Numbered from the stretch's first letter, positions 25,325 to 34,939 are shown. The stretch: DNA of 64,000 nucleotides from Flavobacterium ajazii (GCF_010614725.1 NZ_JAAEHL010000002.1:62001-126000), one strand, 5' to 3'. Translations and numbers: made by a program. The notes: generated from the sequence alone by a model not told the origin.

Positions 25325-25511
25325 AACTACGTTAATTTTAAGTAAAAGTACGCAATAATACGTAGTTCCTGATCTTTATAACTAAAATTTCACGAATTAG
25401 TAACCATTCTAAATTAAATAAACAATTGACATTTTTTTTAAATTATTTTTCTCCTGACGCAACCTTTTTTAAACAATAACATCTATTAGAAATAAACCTA
25501 ATAATAAAATC

Positions 25512-26372
25512 ATGAAAAAATTAATGTTGAGCTTATTTATAGCTTTTGGACTAAGTTCATGTTCTTTGGGCGACGATTTGCCTACTGATACTTGTGGAGA
25601 CTATACAAACCTTGCTTTTACCGGTTTCCCGCTGCCATGCAATTACACTATCAAGGAATCACCAGTCAATTCGGCTTTTGCTATTATAACCTCTGAAGAA
25701 AAACTGAATCAGTATTTTACAAAACATGACAATACCTGTACGATTTCGAGCGATCCTACTATTGATTTTACTAAATATTATCTGGTTGCCATTTTTTCAG
25801 GAGAGAAAGCAACTACCGGCTATGGAATAAAAATCACTTCGATAGTAGAAAATAGCTGTCAGATTGTGGTTAATTTTTTTGAAAGTGGTCCACAAACAGG
25901 AGAAACCACTTCACCAACGAAAACATATCCTTCTGATTTTGTTTTGATTCCTAAAACAACTAAACCTGTTTATTTTAACAAAACTACAGAAAACAAAGAC
26001 AATATAGTAATTGGAACTTTTGGAGCCACTAATGACTTTTTCCAACTAAATGACTATAACATTCTTAAGTTTTTAAATGTTGCCGCTGAGGAAAGTTTTC
26101 AATTTAATCAATATAAATACACTGCTACAATAAAAAGGGGTGAATATACGTTGTTCCTGAAAAGTGTCCCAACTGAAATCTTAAACTTAAAAGGCCAAAC
26201 CAAAATCTACGGAGCTCCAAGCTCGTCAAATTTGGTTTATTTTGAATTACACCAAGGTGCCAGTACAACAAAAATCTACATCGACAACAACGATACTGAT
26301 GATCAGAGTACAGAAGTTAAAGCTTTCAAGAGGGCCATTAAAGACAAAATCCTTCTTTTAAAAGTAAATTAA
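25512..26372 (+). CDS. Lipoprotein with PrcB-like domain
   Basis: A 286-residue lipoprotein with lipobox LSSC (Cys17). Residues about 55-150 look like the PrcB C-terminal domain: FTKYYLVAIFSGEKATTGYGIKITSI, then PSDFVLIPKTTKPVYF, the usual GYxIxI and late FVLI elements. PrcB binds the PrtP protease in Treponema, so a protease-associated role is possible. The C-terminal half (about 170-286) is beta-rich and unrecognised. The stop is one base before the next small exported protein, so they form one unit. Confidence 0.75.
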   Translation: MKKLMLSLFIAFGLSSCSLGDDLPTDTCGDYTNLAFTGFPLPCNYTIKESPVNSAFAIITSEEKLNQYFTKHDNTCTISSDPTIDFTKYYLVAIFSGEKATTGYGIKITSIVENSCQIVVNFFESGPQTGETTSPTKTYPSDFVLIPKTTKPVYFNKTTENKDNIVIGTFGATNDFFQLNDYNILKFLNVAAEESFQFNQYKYTATIKRGEYTLFLKSVPTEILNLKGQTKIYGAPSSSNLVYFELHQGASTTKIYIDNNDTDDQSTEVKAFKRAIKDKILLLKVN

Positions 26373-26373
26373 C

Positions 26374-26772
26374 ATGAGAAAAAAACTATTCTTTTTTATT
26401 GTATTTGGAATTTTTGCAACTGCTTATTCTTTAGAAGCAAACACAGCCGAAACCAGCAAAATTATCAACACCTGGATTTGGGAAAAAACTATAGGGGGAG
26501 AGAGCAATCCTTATATTTCAACTCCCAAGTCAACAGGATTCAATAAAAAAATAGTTTTTACTCAGGACGGAAAAATCATCACCTACAAAGATGGTGTCGA
26601 GATTCGAAACAGCGCTTATGAAATAAAAAAAGGAGTTAGTTTTTTTGATGATTCAGAACAGGAACTAATCTCTTTTGAGGGCAAAACTTACATCATAGAA
26701 AACCTTGACAATCAAAACTTAACATTAATAAGTAACGATTCTGAAGGAACACGTACCATCTATAAAAAATAG
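26374..26772 (+). CDS. Small exported lipocalin-like protein
   Basis: A 132-residue protein with signal peptide KLFFFIVFGIFATAYSLEA. The mature part is beta-rich with the pattern NTWIWEKTIGG, KKIVFTQDGKIITYKDG, and NQNLTLISNDSEGTRTIYKK. This resembles lipocalin-like proteins of Bacteroidota (the strand-turn IxFTxDGxxxxY motif). The function is not known. It immediately follows the PrcB-like lipoprotein gene. Confidence 0.65.
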   Translation: MRKKLFFFIVFGIFATAYSLEANTAETSKIINTWIWEKTIGGESNPYISTPKSTGFNKKIVFTQDGKIITYKDGVEIRNSAYEIKKGVSFFDDSEQELISFEGKTYIIENLDNQNLTLISNDSEGTRTIYKK

Positions 26773-26792
26773 TCTGAATATTTAAAATTCGT

Positions 26793-26800
26793 TATTTTTG
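26793..26800 (+). promoter_or_regulatory. -7 promoter element of sigma-factor gene
   Basis: TATTTTTG matches TAnnTTTG and lies 23 bases before the TTG start at 26824. This supports transcription starting just upstream of that codon. Confidence 0.45.
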
Positions 26801-26823
26801 CCAAAATCAAACCAAACTGTTTT

Positions 26824-27375
26824 TTGAAAAACGACTTAGATACATATATAAAGCAATGCGTACAAAATGACAGAGCTGGACAACTGAAAATTTATCAGTT
26901 GTTCTCTCCTGTCTTATACGGTATTTGCTTAAAATATATGAAAAATGAAGATGACGCAAAAGATGTTTTTCAGGAAGCTTTTGTTATCGTTTTTCAGAAA
27001 ATCCACCAATATAAATTTGAAGGAAGTTTTGAAGGCTGGCTAAAACGAATTTTCATCAACAAACTAATTGAAACACTAAATAAGAAAAAAAAAGAAAGTT
27101 TCTTTTTGGATGTTTTTGATCCTGATACCGATTTTATAGAAGAAGAGGAATTAGACATCATTACAGTACCACAGGAAAAACTGCTTGAATACATTAGGGA
27201 ATTACCCGATCAATACCGAATGGTTTTTAATTTGTATGTTTTCGAAAAAATGAAACATAAAGAAATTGCAGAATTACTCAAAATTTCGGAAGGAACTTCA
27301 AAATCAAACCTAAACAGGGCCAAAAAAATTTTACAGAAAAAAATTTTGAGTATTAAAAATTTTAAAACAGCATGA
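26824..27375 (+). CDS. ECF-type RNA polymerase sigma-70 factor
   Basis: A 183-residue protein. Region 2 is FSPVLYGICLKYMKNEDDAKDVFQEAFVIVFQKI and region 4 is LPDQYRMVFNLYVFEKMKHKEIAELLKISEGTSKSNLNRAKKILQ. Between them is an acidic linker. The start appears to be TTG at 26824: no ATG lies near it and a -7 element is 23 bases upstream. The stop overlaps the ATG of the next gene (ATGA), coupling it to a membrane protein likely to act as its anti-sigma or target. It is a minor sigma factor for envelope functions (inference). Confidence 0.93.
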   Translation: MKNDLDTYIKQCVQNDRAGQLKIYQLFSPVLYGICLKYMKNEDDAKDVFQEAFVIVFQKIHQYKFEGSFEGWLKRIFINKLIETLNKKKKESFFLDVFDPDTDFIEEEELDIITVPQEKLLEYIRELPDQYRMVFNLYVFEKMKHKEIAELLKISEGTSKSNLNRAKKILQKKILSIKNFKTA

Positions 27376-29198
27376 AAAAGCAAAAAATAGAAGATATTTT
27401 TTCCTCAATAGAAAACTTTTCGAGTGTTCCGCCACCCGAATTGTGGAGGAAAATTGAAGAAGAACTTGACAAACCTAAAAAGAAAAAAAGAATTGTTCTT
27501 TGGTGGTCGGCTGCTGCATGCCTTTTATTAGGATTACTACTTCCATCTGTTTTACATTTTTCCTCTGATTCAGGAATGAAAATACAAAATGACGGATCTG
27601 TAGAAAAAAATGTTGTAATTGATGAAAACAAAAAAGACTCAGACAACAAAACAATTTCTACAAAAGATGATATTATCGAAAAAGAAACCGTAGTAGCTGA
27701 AAGTTCAACTATAAAAAACACATCAAATCAATCTGCTAAAACACAAAAAAATAACGCCTATAAAACAAACATTACTAAAACTTCTGACACTAAAATGAAT
27801 TTCGGTACAAACGAGGAATCAAATACTAGTGAAGAAAATAGCAATCAGACTATAGCTGAAAAAACTTTTAGTACACAAAAACAAAATTCATTTAATTCTT
27901 TTTCTAATAATCAATTACCAAATTCTAAAAAAAGAAATGAAAATCAGGCTGTAGCTGAAAAATCCTTTAGTACACAAAAGCAGAATTCATTTAACTCTTT
28001 TTCAAATAATCAACTACCGAATTCTGTAAAAAACAATGAAAATAAGACTATAGCTGAAAAAACTTTTAGTACTCAAAAACAAAATACATTCAATTCTTTT
28101 TCAAATAATCAATTACCGAATTCTGTAAAAAACAATGAAAATCAAGCCGTAGCCCACACAACTTTTGGTACAGAAAAACAAAACACTACTAATTCTTTTT
28201 CAAAAAGCACAATATCAAATTCTGTTTTTGAAGAAAAAGCAATTTCCAAAAACGCTGCTGTTATTGCTTTAAATCGATCAAATTCAACAGAAAAAAATAA
28301 TTCTTTAAATGAGAGACAAACTGTAACAGAAACTATCAGTTCGAAAACTGCCATTGCAGAACTTACTCAAAAAAACAATGCTGCATTGAGCAAACAAGAT
28401 TCTATTCAGTTAGTTCAGTTACAAAATTTAGAAAAAGGTATTGCAGAAGTTGAAACTAAAAAAGACAAAAAAACTACGCCTGGTTCTAATAGTGAAAAAT
28501 GGTCTTTGGAAGTTTTTGCGGGAATTGCTAATTCTGAGAATTACGGCAAACAAAAGACTCTTGGAAATGTTAATGAATCTAAACAGACAAATACATACGG
28601 AGTAAAAACAAATTACAAACTAAATAAAAAGTGGGCGGTAAGTTCCGGTTTAAAACTAAATGAACTGGGACAAAGCATTGCTAATGTTTCATACTACAAT
28701 AATCATGAAGCAGTATCAATTCCGTCAGCCCCGCTAACAAATGACTATTTACAAAGTAGTTCTACATTAATTTCGCCAAAAATAACAGATAATTCCAGCT
28801 ATGTTTTTGTTTCAAAAAGCACACAAAACACTTTAAAAAGTGACAATGTTGAAAGTGGAAATATTAACCAGAGTTTAAAATATATTGAAATGCCACTTGA
28901 GGTCTCTTATTCCCTATTCAATAAAAACAAAACCAATATCAGCCTGAATACAGGTGGTTTTGTTGGAAAACTGATTTCAAACGATGTGACTTTAAACGGA
29001 AGTTCAATAGGCGATAACCTAAACGCAAATGATTTTGTTTATGGCTCTTTGTTAAGCAGCACTTTTCAATATCAATTATACAAAAAAACACATGTTTTTG
29101 TTGAGCCGGGGATGAATTATTACATCAATCCGCTGAATAATCAAACTTTTAACCAATTTCAATGGTCGTTTAATTTTGGCCTTAATGTTTCGTTTTAA
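27372..29198 (+). CDS. TM-anchored outer-membrane-barrel protein with 33-residue repeats
   Basis: This 608-residue protein is coupled to the sigma factor. Residues 1-35 are a charged cytoplasmic segment with VPPPELWRKIEEELDKPKKK. One TM helix follows (IVLWWSAAACLLLGLLLPS), an arrangement like anti-sigma factors. A long Asn/Ser/Lys-rich linker holds about four copies of a 33-residue repeat (99 bases; 27849-28190) centred on AEKTFSTQKQNSFNSFSNNQ. The C-terminal 230 residues (WSLEVFAGIANSENYG to FNFGLNVSF) form an outer membrane beta-barrel-type domain. A protein reaching from the cytoplasm to an outer barrel fold is an unusual layout. Confidence 0.75.
   Translation: MKKQKIEDIFSSIENFSSVPPPELWRKIEEELDKPKKKKRIVLWWSAAACLLLGLLLPSVLHFSSDSGMKIQNDGSVEKNVVIDENKKDSDNKTISTKDDIIEKETVVAESSTIKNTSNQSAKTQKNNAYKTNITKTSDTKMNFGTNEESNTSEENSNQTIAEKTFSTQKQNSFNSFSNNQLPNSKKRNENQAVAEKSFSTQKQNSFNSFSNNQLPNSVKNNENKTIAEKTFSTQKQNTFNSFSNNQLPNSVKNNENQAVAHTTFGTEKQNTTNSFSKSTISNSVFEEKAISKNAAVIALNRSNSTEKNNSLNERQTVTETISSKTAIAELTQKNNAALSKQDSIQLVQLQNLEKGIAEVETKKDKKTTPGSNSEKWSLEVFAGIANSENYGKQKTLGNVNESKQTNTYGVKTNYKLNKKWAVSSGLKLNELGQSIANVSYYNNHEAVSIPSAPLTNDYLQSSSTLISPKITDNSSYVFVSKSTQNTLKSDNVESGNINQSLKYIEMPLEVSYSLFNKNKTNISLNTGGFVGKLISNDVTLNGSSIGDNLNANDFVYGSLLSSTFQYQLYKKTHVFVEPGMNYYINPLNNQTFNQFQWSFNFGLNVSF
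27849..28190 (+). repeat. 99-bp in-frame coding repeats
   Basis: About 3.5 copies of a 99-base unit, each encoding 33 residues with AEK(T/S)FSTQKQN(S/T)FNSFSNNQ and LPNS(V/K)K. Copies start near 27849, 27948, 28047 and 28146, the last one diverged. They lie in the linker between TM helix and barrel. Confidence 0.85.
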
Positions 29199-29210
29199 TT
29201 CTTAACTAAA

Positions 29211-29744
29211 ATGGACAATCATAAGCAGTGGACTAATTCAAAATCAATATCAAATGATTTAATTCTTGTAAAAGAACTAGTTTTTAACTGTTGCAATTTA
29301 AAATCCACTCTGCCTGAACCGGAAACAGAAAGTGCTGAATATAGTGCTTATCGTTTTGAAATCAACGATAAAAAAATCTGTTATAGGGAAGCTAAAATTA
29401 CACCAACAAAAACGGGACAGTTTGTTACTTTGTGGAAACGGAATATATCAGGCACTATTGAGCCATTTGATTTTTCGGACCCAATCGATTTTGTGATTAT
29501 CAGTGCCCGAAAAGAAAATAATTTTGGATTATTCATCTTTCCGAAAAGTGTTTTACTGGAAAAAGGAATTTTCTCTACTTCAGCTAAAGAAGGCAAAAGA
29601 GCAATTCGTGTTTATCCACCCTGGGACATTACTACAAGCAAACAGGCTCAAAAAACGCAGGAATGGCAGGTTAATTATTTTTTAGAAATATTCGAAAAGG
29701 AAACTATAGTTTCAAAAGCAAAAAAATTATTTGATATCTCATAA
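29211..29744 (+). CDS. MepB family protein
   Basis: A 177-residue protein. The family pattern is visible in AYRFEINDKKICYREAKITPTKTGQFVTLWKR, FVIISARKENNFGLFIFPKSVLLEKGIFS and KRAIRVYPPWDITTSKQAQKTQEWQ. MepB was named from the S. aureus mepRAB operon but its biochemistry is not settled. Here it is 12 bases after the barrel protein. It shares a bidirectional terminator (29746-29778) with the convergent secreted nuclease. Confidence 0.85.
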   Translation: MDNHKQWTNSKSISNDLILVKELVFNCCNLKSTLPEPETESAEYSAYRFEINDKKICYREAKITPTKTGQFVTLWKRNISGTIEPFDFSDPIDFVIISARKENNFGLFIFPKSVLLEKGIFSTSAKEGKRAIRVYPPWDITTSKQAQKTQEWQVNYFLEIFEKETIVSKAKKLFDIS

Positions 29745-29745
29745 A

Positions 29746-29778
29746 AAAACAGGCAGTCTCAAATGAGCTGCCTGTTTT
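29746..29778. terminator. Bidirectional terminator
   Basis: Arms AAAACAGGCAG and CTGCCTGTTTT, extended inside by TCTC/GAG pairing, lie between the convergent MepB and nuclease genes and have A and T runs on both sides. Confidence 0.85.
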
Positions 29779-29798
29779 AGTTTATATGCCTGTCTAGT

Positions 29799-32700
29799 TT
29801 ATTTCTTTAAAACTTTTCCTTTAAAAATAACTTTATTATTTTCTGTCAAAGTATAAATATAGAATCCCGACTGTAAATGAGTCACCGGAATTACCGTAGT
29901 ACTTATATCCTGACCTGCCTTAACATCAACAGTACTTCCTGTCAGACGCCCGTTGCTGTCATAAAGCCTTAATTTCAGATTTTTATCTAAATTGCTTTTT
30001 ACCTGAAGATTTATAGCATCTGTAGCCGGGTTAGGAAATACCTTTGCTATAAAATCCACGTTATCAAAATCCACAGTCCCCAAATTATCAGATTTCAATT
30101 CAAAACGGGCAATTACAGGACCATGGTCAGAAGTTGTAGTGGTATAATTTGTAATATCTGTACGAGGATCATAAACTGCAATCGAATTTGGTATGTACTC
30201 ATCTGTCAGTTCATTAGAAATAACAATATGGTCTAAAAATCCTCCAGAGCTTAAAAAACTGTAAGCACCCGCCTGACTAATACCTAATGTAAGCGCATTG
30301 TATCTGCTGGTATCATTTACAAAAGCCTCATACGAAGACGGATTTGGCGTAAGAACAGATGCTTTTACATCGTCATTAAAATCTCCCAAAATCATGAAAT
30401 TTGCATTTGGATAATGAACATCCAGACTGTCTTTTAATAATTCTGCATCGTATTTACGCATATTGTATCTTGAGATATCTGTTCCACTATTGGCTCGGGC
30501 ATGAAGATCAATCAGGCTGATTTCTTTTGTTATTCCACCAATATTCGTTTCTATCTGTACCATATAAGGCAAACGTCCTGATGAGAAAAAACTTGCTCCG
30601 TTTCCTCCAGGATAATTCGGCAAAGTTGTAGTTCCCGCACGAACCTCATCGTACAAATCTTTAAACATTACCCGGGTCTTTTTAACTGTAGTGGTTTGCG
30701 TATTATAAAGCACCACTAATTTTTGAGGAGGAAAATTCGGGTCTGGTGCATTAAATGAATACGACCATGATGTAGAAATTGTTTTATCAAATGTTTTACC
30801 GTTGATACTTATTTTTTGAATCAATATATCAATTGACGGATCATCAGACACTTCCTGAACTACATATACATCTGCATTGAGTTTGTTCATTACCTTTGCT
30901 ATATTCTCGATTTGCAAAGCATCATCCGTTGGACCAAATTCAACTCCGTCAGTACCTTTTACATCAGTACCGAAAAATTCTAGATTATAAGTTACCACAT
31001 CAAAAGTATCTGCTTTTGGAATTGAAGAACCTGTAAATGATCCAATTTGTTTATTTAATGAAGTCCCGGTAACTGTTAATACTCCTGAAATTGTTAGTTG
31101 CTTTACAGAAGGAGCAAATTGCACATAAACCGTTTTGTTGTTTGCAGCATCCGTAGCATCGATAACCACACTAGATTGAAATGAAATATTATCCAACGAC
31201 AATTTGTAATCTGCAGGAGCTGTAAGAGTAATGTCTCCATAACCTTCCGCTTTAAAAATAAAAGACTGGCTTGCAGAGACTACATTTACATTTACATCAC
31301 CAAAATCCAAAACAGGATTGGCATCTACATAACCTGCATCGTCTGTAATTGCGATATCATCTAATGACCATTCTGCAGCAAAATTAGTTCCTCCTGCTGT
31401 AGTTTCGTAAACCCAGGCCACATAAGTATTATTTGATTTAAATCCGCTTAAGTCTATATATTGTGATGCTGTGTAAGTTCCGGTTACAGTTGGAAATTTA
31501 CCATTTAATGAAACCCAGGTTGCTGTCTCCGGATTGCTTTTACCGTCATAATCTGTCGAAACCATTAATTTTAATTCGGGACCTGCGTAAAATTTACGTG
31601 AATAAAAAGATAACAATATAAATTGACTAAAATTATCCAGACGTAATCTTGGCGAAATCAGCCAGTCTTTACTCGCTCCGGTATCAGAATATCCGTTCAT
31701 CAACACCGCACCGCTACCAGAATTTATATTTCTTGCAGTCGCAGTATATGCCCATGCGTTCAAGCTTCCCGATGTGTTATGCTGAGTCCATCCGCTGTTG
31801 GTTAAAACATTTGCATCATTAAATTCCTGAACATACGGATTGATTCCAACTCCGGTCAAAGTAATGTTTTTTATTGCCGCTCCTGCTGATTCATGCGTAA
31901 TCGATCCTGAAAAAGCAGCCGTAGAGTTTGGAGTAAAACGAACATAAACCGTTTGTGCTGCATTTGAAGCAAAATCAGATGCTGCATAAATTAAAGAAGA
32001 ACCAAATGTGTTATTATCTTTAGAAATAGTAAAATTAGCCGGTGCTGCAACTGTTACATCTGCAGTAAGATTTGATCCCTGAATCTGGTAACTTAAACTT
32101 TCAGAATTATAATTGGCTTCAGAAAAACCTAAATCAAGAGAAGAAACCGAAGTAGCCAAAGAAGGAATAGGCACGTTTGATGTTGTAACATCAACCTTAT
32201 TTACAACTGACTGAATATTTCCATAAGAATCTTCAGAAACAGAAAAAACAGCATAAGCAGTATTCAGGCTTAATCCTGCAAAACTTTTTACATATTCCTG
32301 AGAAGCATCTGTGATATCTAAATATCCTGATTGCAAAGCTGCTGCTCCTGTTGCATTCTGACCGGCTTTTACCTGAACAACTGATGGCGCTATACTTCCT
32401 CCCGGCAACAACACATAATACGTTTTTCCAATTTCATCAATTTTATTAATAAAATCAAAACTTTCGCCCAGGATATTATTTGCTTTTGGATAATCGGTAA
32501 TATTAACCGGAGCATAAATATCACTTCTTATATCGACATTATCAATTGCAAAAGATGGTCGGGATCCACTGCCTGATACTTGTCTTGAAATCCATCTGAT
32601 TTGCACCACAGGCTGATTATTACATTCTGCAGGCAAAGTCACTTTTTTCATTTGTGAATTTTGTGGTGTAATAACTCCTGATCCCGTTTGCGTAATTGTA

Positions 32701-33212
32701 TTATTGCTATAGGCAGTTTCTAATAATGATGTAAAAGAGGCTGTAGTACCTACCCTATATTGCAGAACCATTTCATTGATACGGGTGTTACTTCCTCCGT
32801 CATAAGGATTACGGATTGTCATGGCATCATACTGTACCATTATTGCAGACTGTCCCGTTGCATTAAAAGCAAAACCAATTGTTAAATCTGAAGAACCGTT
32901 ATTCAGAAAACCAATTTTACCATTGTAATTATGAATATTCCCGCTGGTTGTACTTGCAGAACTACTAGCAATCAATAGTTTGTCTCCAATTAATGTTGCA
33001 TTAGTATTAAAAGAAGATCCTGGAGCTCCTGCTGCGTTCCATCCCTGGAATCCAGATGGGTACTCTGTAGAATTTGCGGCTAAGGAACCAAAATTTTCTG
33101 TGTATGGTAATGATCCCACCGGAGCTGGCATTGTCTGTGCAGTCAGAGTAGCTGACAAGCCCAACAAACATAAAAAAGCCATTAAATACCTGAAGAAGTA
33201 AATGTTTTTCAT
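29799..33212 (-). CDS. T9SS-secreted multidomain endonuclease/exonuclease/phosphatase protein
   Basis: A 1137-residue secreted protein. It has a signal peptide (1-25, ending TLTAQ), a beta-sandwich domain (about 35-230), Ig-like repeats each with a (A/S)PA(N/D)(F/Y)(T/K)(I/L)S core (about 350-460 and 640-730), and a choice-of-anchor-type module (about 465-630). The endonuclease/exonuclease/phosphatase domain covers about 745-1045: FDVVTYNLEFFG, MILGDFNDDV and TTSDHGPVIARFEL hold the catalytic Asn, Asp and His. The C-terminal type IX sorting domain is at about 1060-1137 (FPNPATDAINLQV, ending FKGKVLKK). It probably degrades extracellular DNA for phosphate and nucleosides (inference). The upstream region has a 15-base tandem repeat. 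Confidence 0.92.
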   Translation of the reverse strand: MKNIYFFRYLMAFLCLLGLSATLTAQTMPAPVGSLPYTENFGSLAANSTEYPSGFQGWNAAGAPGSSFNTNATLIGDKLLIASSSASTTSGNIHNYNGKIGFLNNGSSDLTIGFAFNATGQSAIMVQYDAMTIRNPYDGGSNTRINEMVLQYRVGTTASFTSLLETAYSNNTITQTGSGVITPQNSQMKKVTLPAECNNQPVVQIRWISRQVSGSGSRPSFAIDNVDIRSDIYAPVNITDYPKANNILGESFDFINKIDEIGKTYYVLLPGGSIAPSVVQVKAGQNATGAAALQSGYLDITDASQEYVKSFAGLSLNTAYAVFSVSEDSYGNIQSVVNKVDVTTSNVPIPSLATSVSSLDLGFSEANYNSESLSYQIQGSNLTADVTVAAPANFTISKDNNTFGSSLIYAASDFASNAAQTVYVRFTPNSTAAFSGSITHESAGAAIKNITLTGVGINPYVQEFNDANVLTNSGWTQHNTSGSLNAWAYTATARNINSGSGAVLMNGYSDTGASKDWLISPRLRLDNFSQFILLSFYSRKFYAGPELKLMVSTDYDGKSNPETATWVSLNGKFPTVTGTYTASQYIDLSGFKSNNTYVAWVYETTAGGTNFAAEWSLDDIAITDDAGYVDANPVLDFGDVNVNVVSASQSFIFKAEGYGDITLTAPADYKLSLDNISFQSSVVIDATDAANNKTVYVQFAPSVKQLTISGVLTVTGTSLNKQIGSFTGSSIPKADTFDVVTYNLEFFGTDVKGTDGVEFGPTDDALQIENIAKVMNKLNADVYVVQEVSDDPSIDILIQKISINGKTFDKTISTSWSYSFNAPDPNFPPQKLVVLYNTQTTTVKKTRVMFKDLYDEVRAGTTTLPNYPGGNGASFFSSGRLPYMVQIETNIGGITKEISLIDLHARANSGTDISRYNMRKYDAELLKDSLDVHYPNANFMILGDFNDDVKASVLTPNPSSYEAFVNDTSRYNALTLGISQAGAYSFLSSGGFLDHIVISNELTDEYIPNSIAVYDPRTDITNYTTTTSDHGPVIARFELKSDNLGTVDFDNVDFIAKVFPNPATDAINLQVKSNLDKNLKLRLYDSNGRLTGSTVDVKAGQDISTTVIPVTHLQSGFYIYTLTENNKVIFKGKVLKK

Positions 33213-33285
33213 AAGCTTTAAATAAATTTTTAAGACAATAAAATTATACCCTTTAAAGTTAAGGGAATATTATAAAACCGTCAAC

Positions 33286-33375
33286 TTAAAAACCTTTTAC
33301 TTAAAAACCTTTTACTTAAAAACCTTTTACTTAAAAACCTTTTACTTAAAAACCTTTTACTTATAAACATTTGAC
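33286..33375. repeat. 15-bp tandem repeat upstream of the secreted nuclease
   Basis: Five perfect copies of TTAAAAACCTTTTAC occupy 33286-33360, followed by a sixth copy with 12 of 15 matches (33361-33375). The array begins 73 bases before the nuclease start codon. Perfect copies suggest recent slippage. The length may vary between strains and change spacing to upstream promoter elements. Confidence 0.95.
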
Positions 33376-33502
33376 AACAAAATACTATTTTTGAACAACT
33401 TTTATTCAATATTATTAACAAACCAGTCATCAATCAATAAAATTAACATTTTAAACATTCCCAATCTGTTAACAAAAAGACACAAAATATGGCGCATAAA
33501 AA

Positions 33503-33529
33503 AAGCCATCTGAAAAACAGACAGCCTTT
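33503..33529 (-). terminator. Probable terminator of the SDR gene
   Basis: On the minus strand GGCTGTCTG-N5-CAGATGGCT can form nine pairs, several of them G-U, and is followed by a run of seven T. It lies about 20 bases past the SDR stop codon. Confidence 0.55.
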
Positions 33530-33549
33530 ATAAATCACTTCAAAAGTTC

Positions 33550-34302
33550 TTAAATTGCAGTATAACCACCATCAGCAATAATGTAACTTCCAGTAGTAAA
33601 GGAAGATTTTTCAGAACTTAAAAAAACAACAAGTTCTGCAATTTCTTCTGATGTCCCTAAACGGTTCATCGGAGCTTTTGCCGCAACAGCATCCATCATA
33701 CTTTTGTTTAAATTATCTTTTAACAAGGCTGTTTCAATATAACCGGGACCTACTGCATTACAGCGAATATTTTTTTGTGCATACTCCGCGGCAATATTTT
33801 TTGTTAATCCTACAACTCCATGTTTTGAAGCAGTATAAGCAGGACTGTTTGGAGCTGCAACCTGTCCGTGAATCGAAGCGATATTGACAATACTTCCTCC
33901 TCCGTTCTTCTCCATTTGCTCCAATTGATAACGACAGGCATAAAAAACACCACTCAAATTGAGTGCAATTACCTTATCCCATGCATCCGGTTCATATTCT
34001 CCTGTAGGTTTTGCAGGACCGCCCATTCCGGCATTATTACAGGCAATATCGAGTTGTCCGTATTTTGATACCGTAACTTCAACCATATGTTTGTTATCAA
34101 GCGCACTCGAAGAATCGCCTTTTACAAAAAAAGCCTCTCCTCCGCTATTCTTTATATTGTTTACAGTTTCTTCACCATGCTCAACATTAATATCCGAAAC
34201 TACTACTTTTGCTCCTTCACGGGCGTAAGCTTCTGCTACAGCGCGTCCGATTCCTGAACCGCCACCCGAAACAAAAGCTACCTTGTTTTCTAAAAGTGCC
34301 AT
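33550..34302 (-). CDS. Short-chain dehydrogenase/reductase
   Basis: A 250-residue classical SDR. It has VAFVSGGGSGIGRAVAEAYAREG (TGxxxGxG-type cofactor loop), NNAGMGG, the catalytic Ser in NIASIHGQ and YTASKHGVVGLTKN with YxxxK. It ends TGSYIIADGGYTAI. The Asp in VVSDINVE after the second strand suggests NAD(H) preference. The substrate is not readable; annotation as glucose 1-dehydrogenase or FabG-like would be a guess. It is monocistronic. Confidence 0.93.
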   Translation of the reverse strand: MALLENKVAFVSGGGSGIGRAVAEAYAREGAKVVVSDINVEHGEETVNNIKNSGGEAFFVKGDSSSALDNKHMVEVTVSKYGQLDIACNNAGMGGPAKPTGEYEPDAWDKVIALNLSGVFYACRYQLEQMEKNGGGSIVNIASIHGQVAAPNSPAYTASKHGVVGLTKNIAAEYAQKNIRCNAVGPGYIETALLKDNLNKSMMDAVAAKAPMNRLGTSEEIAELVVFLSSEKSSFTTGSYIIADGGYTAI

Positions 34303-34455
34303 ATTTATAAATTTTAAAATTGTCCTTTAAATTTACGAAGACATTCTTGGGTAACCTCCTTTAAAACCTGAGTTTATCATAATATTAACCCGATATGCTA
34401 ATCAAATGTTATTTTAGAGAAATGAGCGTCTAATCTGTAATTTTTTCGTTATTAA

Positions 34456-34848
34456 TTAGTCTTCATCCAATTTCATGTTCCCTCGGTCTTCATGACTTTC
34501 GGGATTGGAATTTGGATAACGGTTTGGCGTAATATCCGAATTTCGGTCTTTGTTTTCTACTGTTTTATTTGCTTCTTCATCCGTTTCTACACCACGGTTT
34601 GCATTGGGGTTACCCGGATTTATTGAAAATGCTTTAGTAATATCCTCGTTTTCGTTTCTTGCCCGTTCTACTATTTGCTTATTCCCATCCGCATCAGTTA
34701 CCACTTCTTTTTTCAGATTCACATCATCTGATTTTCCGTCGTGCGAAATATTTTTTCCTTTAGATTTGTCTATATTTTTCTGTACTCCATTTATCTTCTT
34801 AGAGCCTAAATCATTAGTTTCCATACTATTATTCTTTAAAATTTGCAT
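34456..34848 (-). CDS. Disordered, highly charged small protein
   Basis: About 130 residues (or 122 from the ATG at 34824, METNDLGSKK). It is made almost only of Asp, Glu, Lys, Asn and Ser, with no hydrophobic core and no signal peptide: SKGKNISHDGKSDDVNLKKE, GNPNANRGVETDEEANKTVE, NSDITPNRYPNSNPESHEDR. It looks intrinsically disordered, similar to stress-induced hydrophilic proteins, though that role is only suggested. It lies alone between the SDR gene and a divergent pseudouridine synthase gene. Confidence 0.55.
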   Translation of the reverse strand: MQILKNNSMETNDLGSKKINGVQKNIDKSKGKNISHDGKSDDVNLKKEVVTDADGNKQIVERARNENEDITKAFSINPGNPNANRGVETDEEANKTVENKDRNSDITPNRYPNSNPESHEDRGNMKLDED

Positions 34849-34939
34849 TATAATATTACGAATTCTAAATTTTAAAACTCAATGGTTTAACATTGCTTTT
34901 GGTTTATTATTCGATTATTTTTAATGAAGATGAAACCAC

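Noticed and set aside
33286..33375. Possible CRISPR array
   Set aside because: The 15-base units are directly adjacent with no spacers and no cas genes are near.
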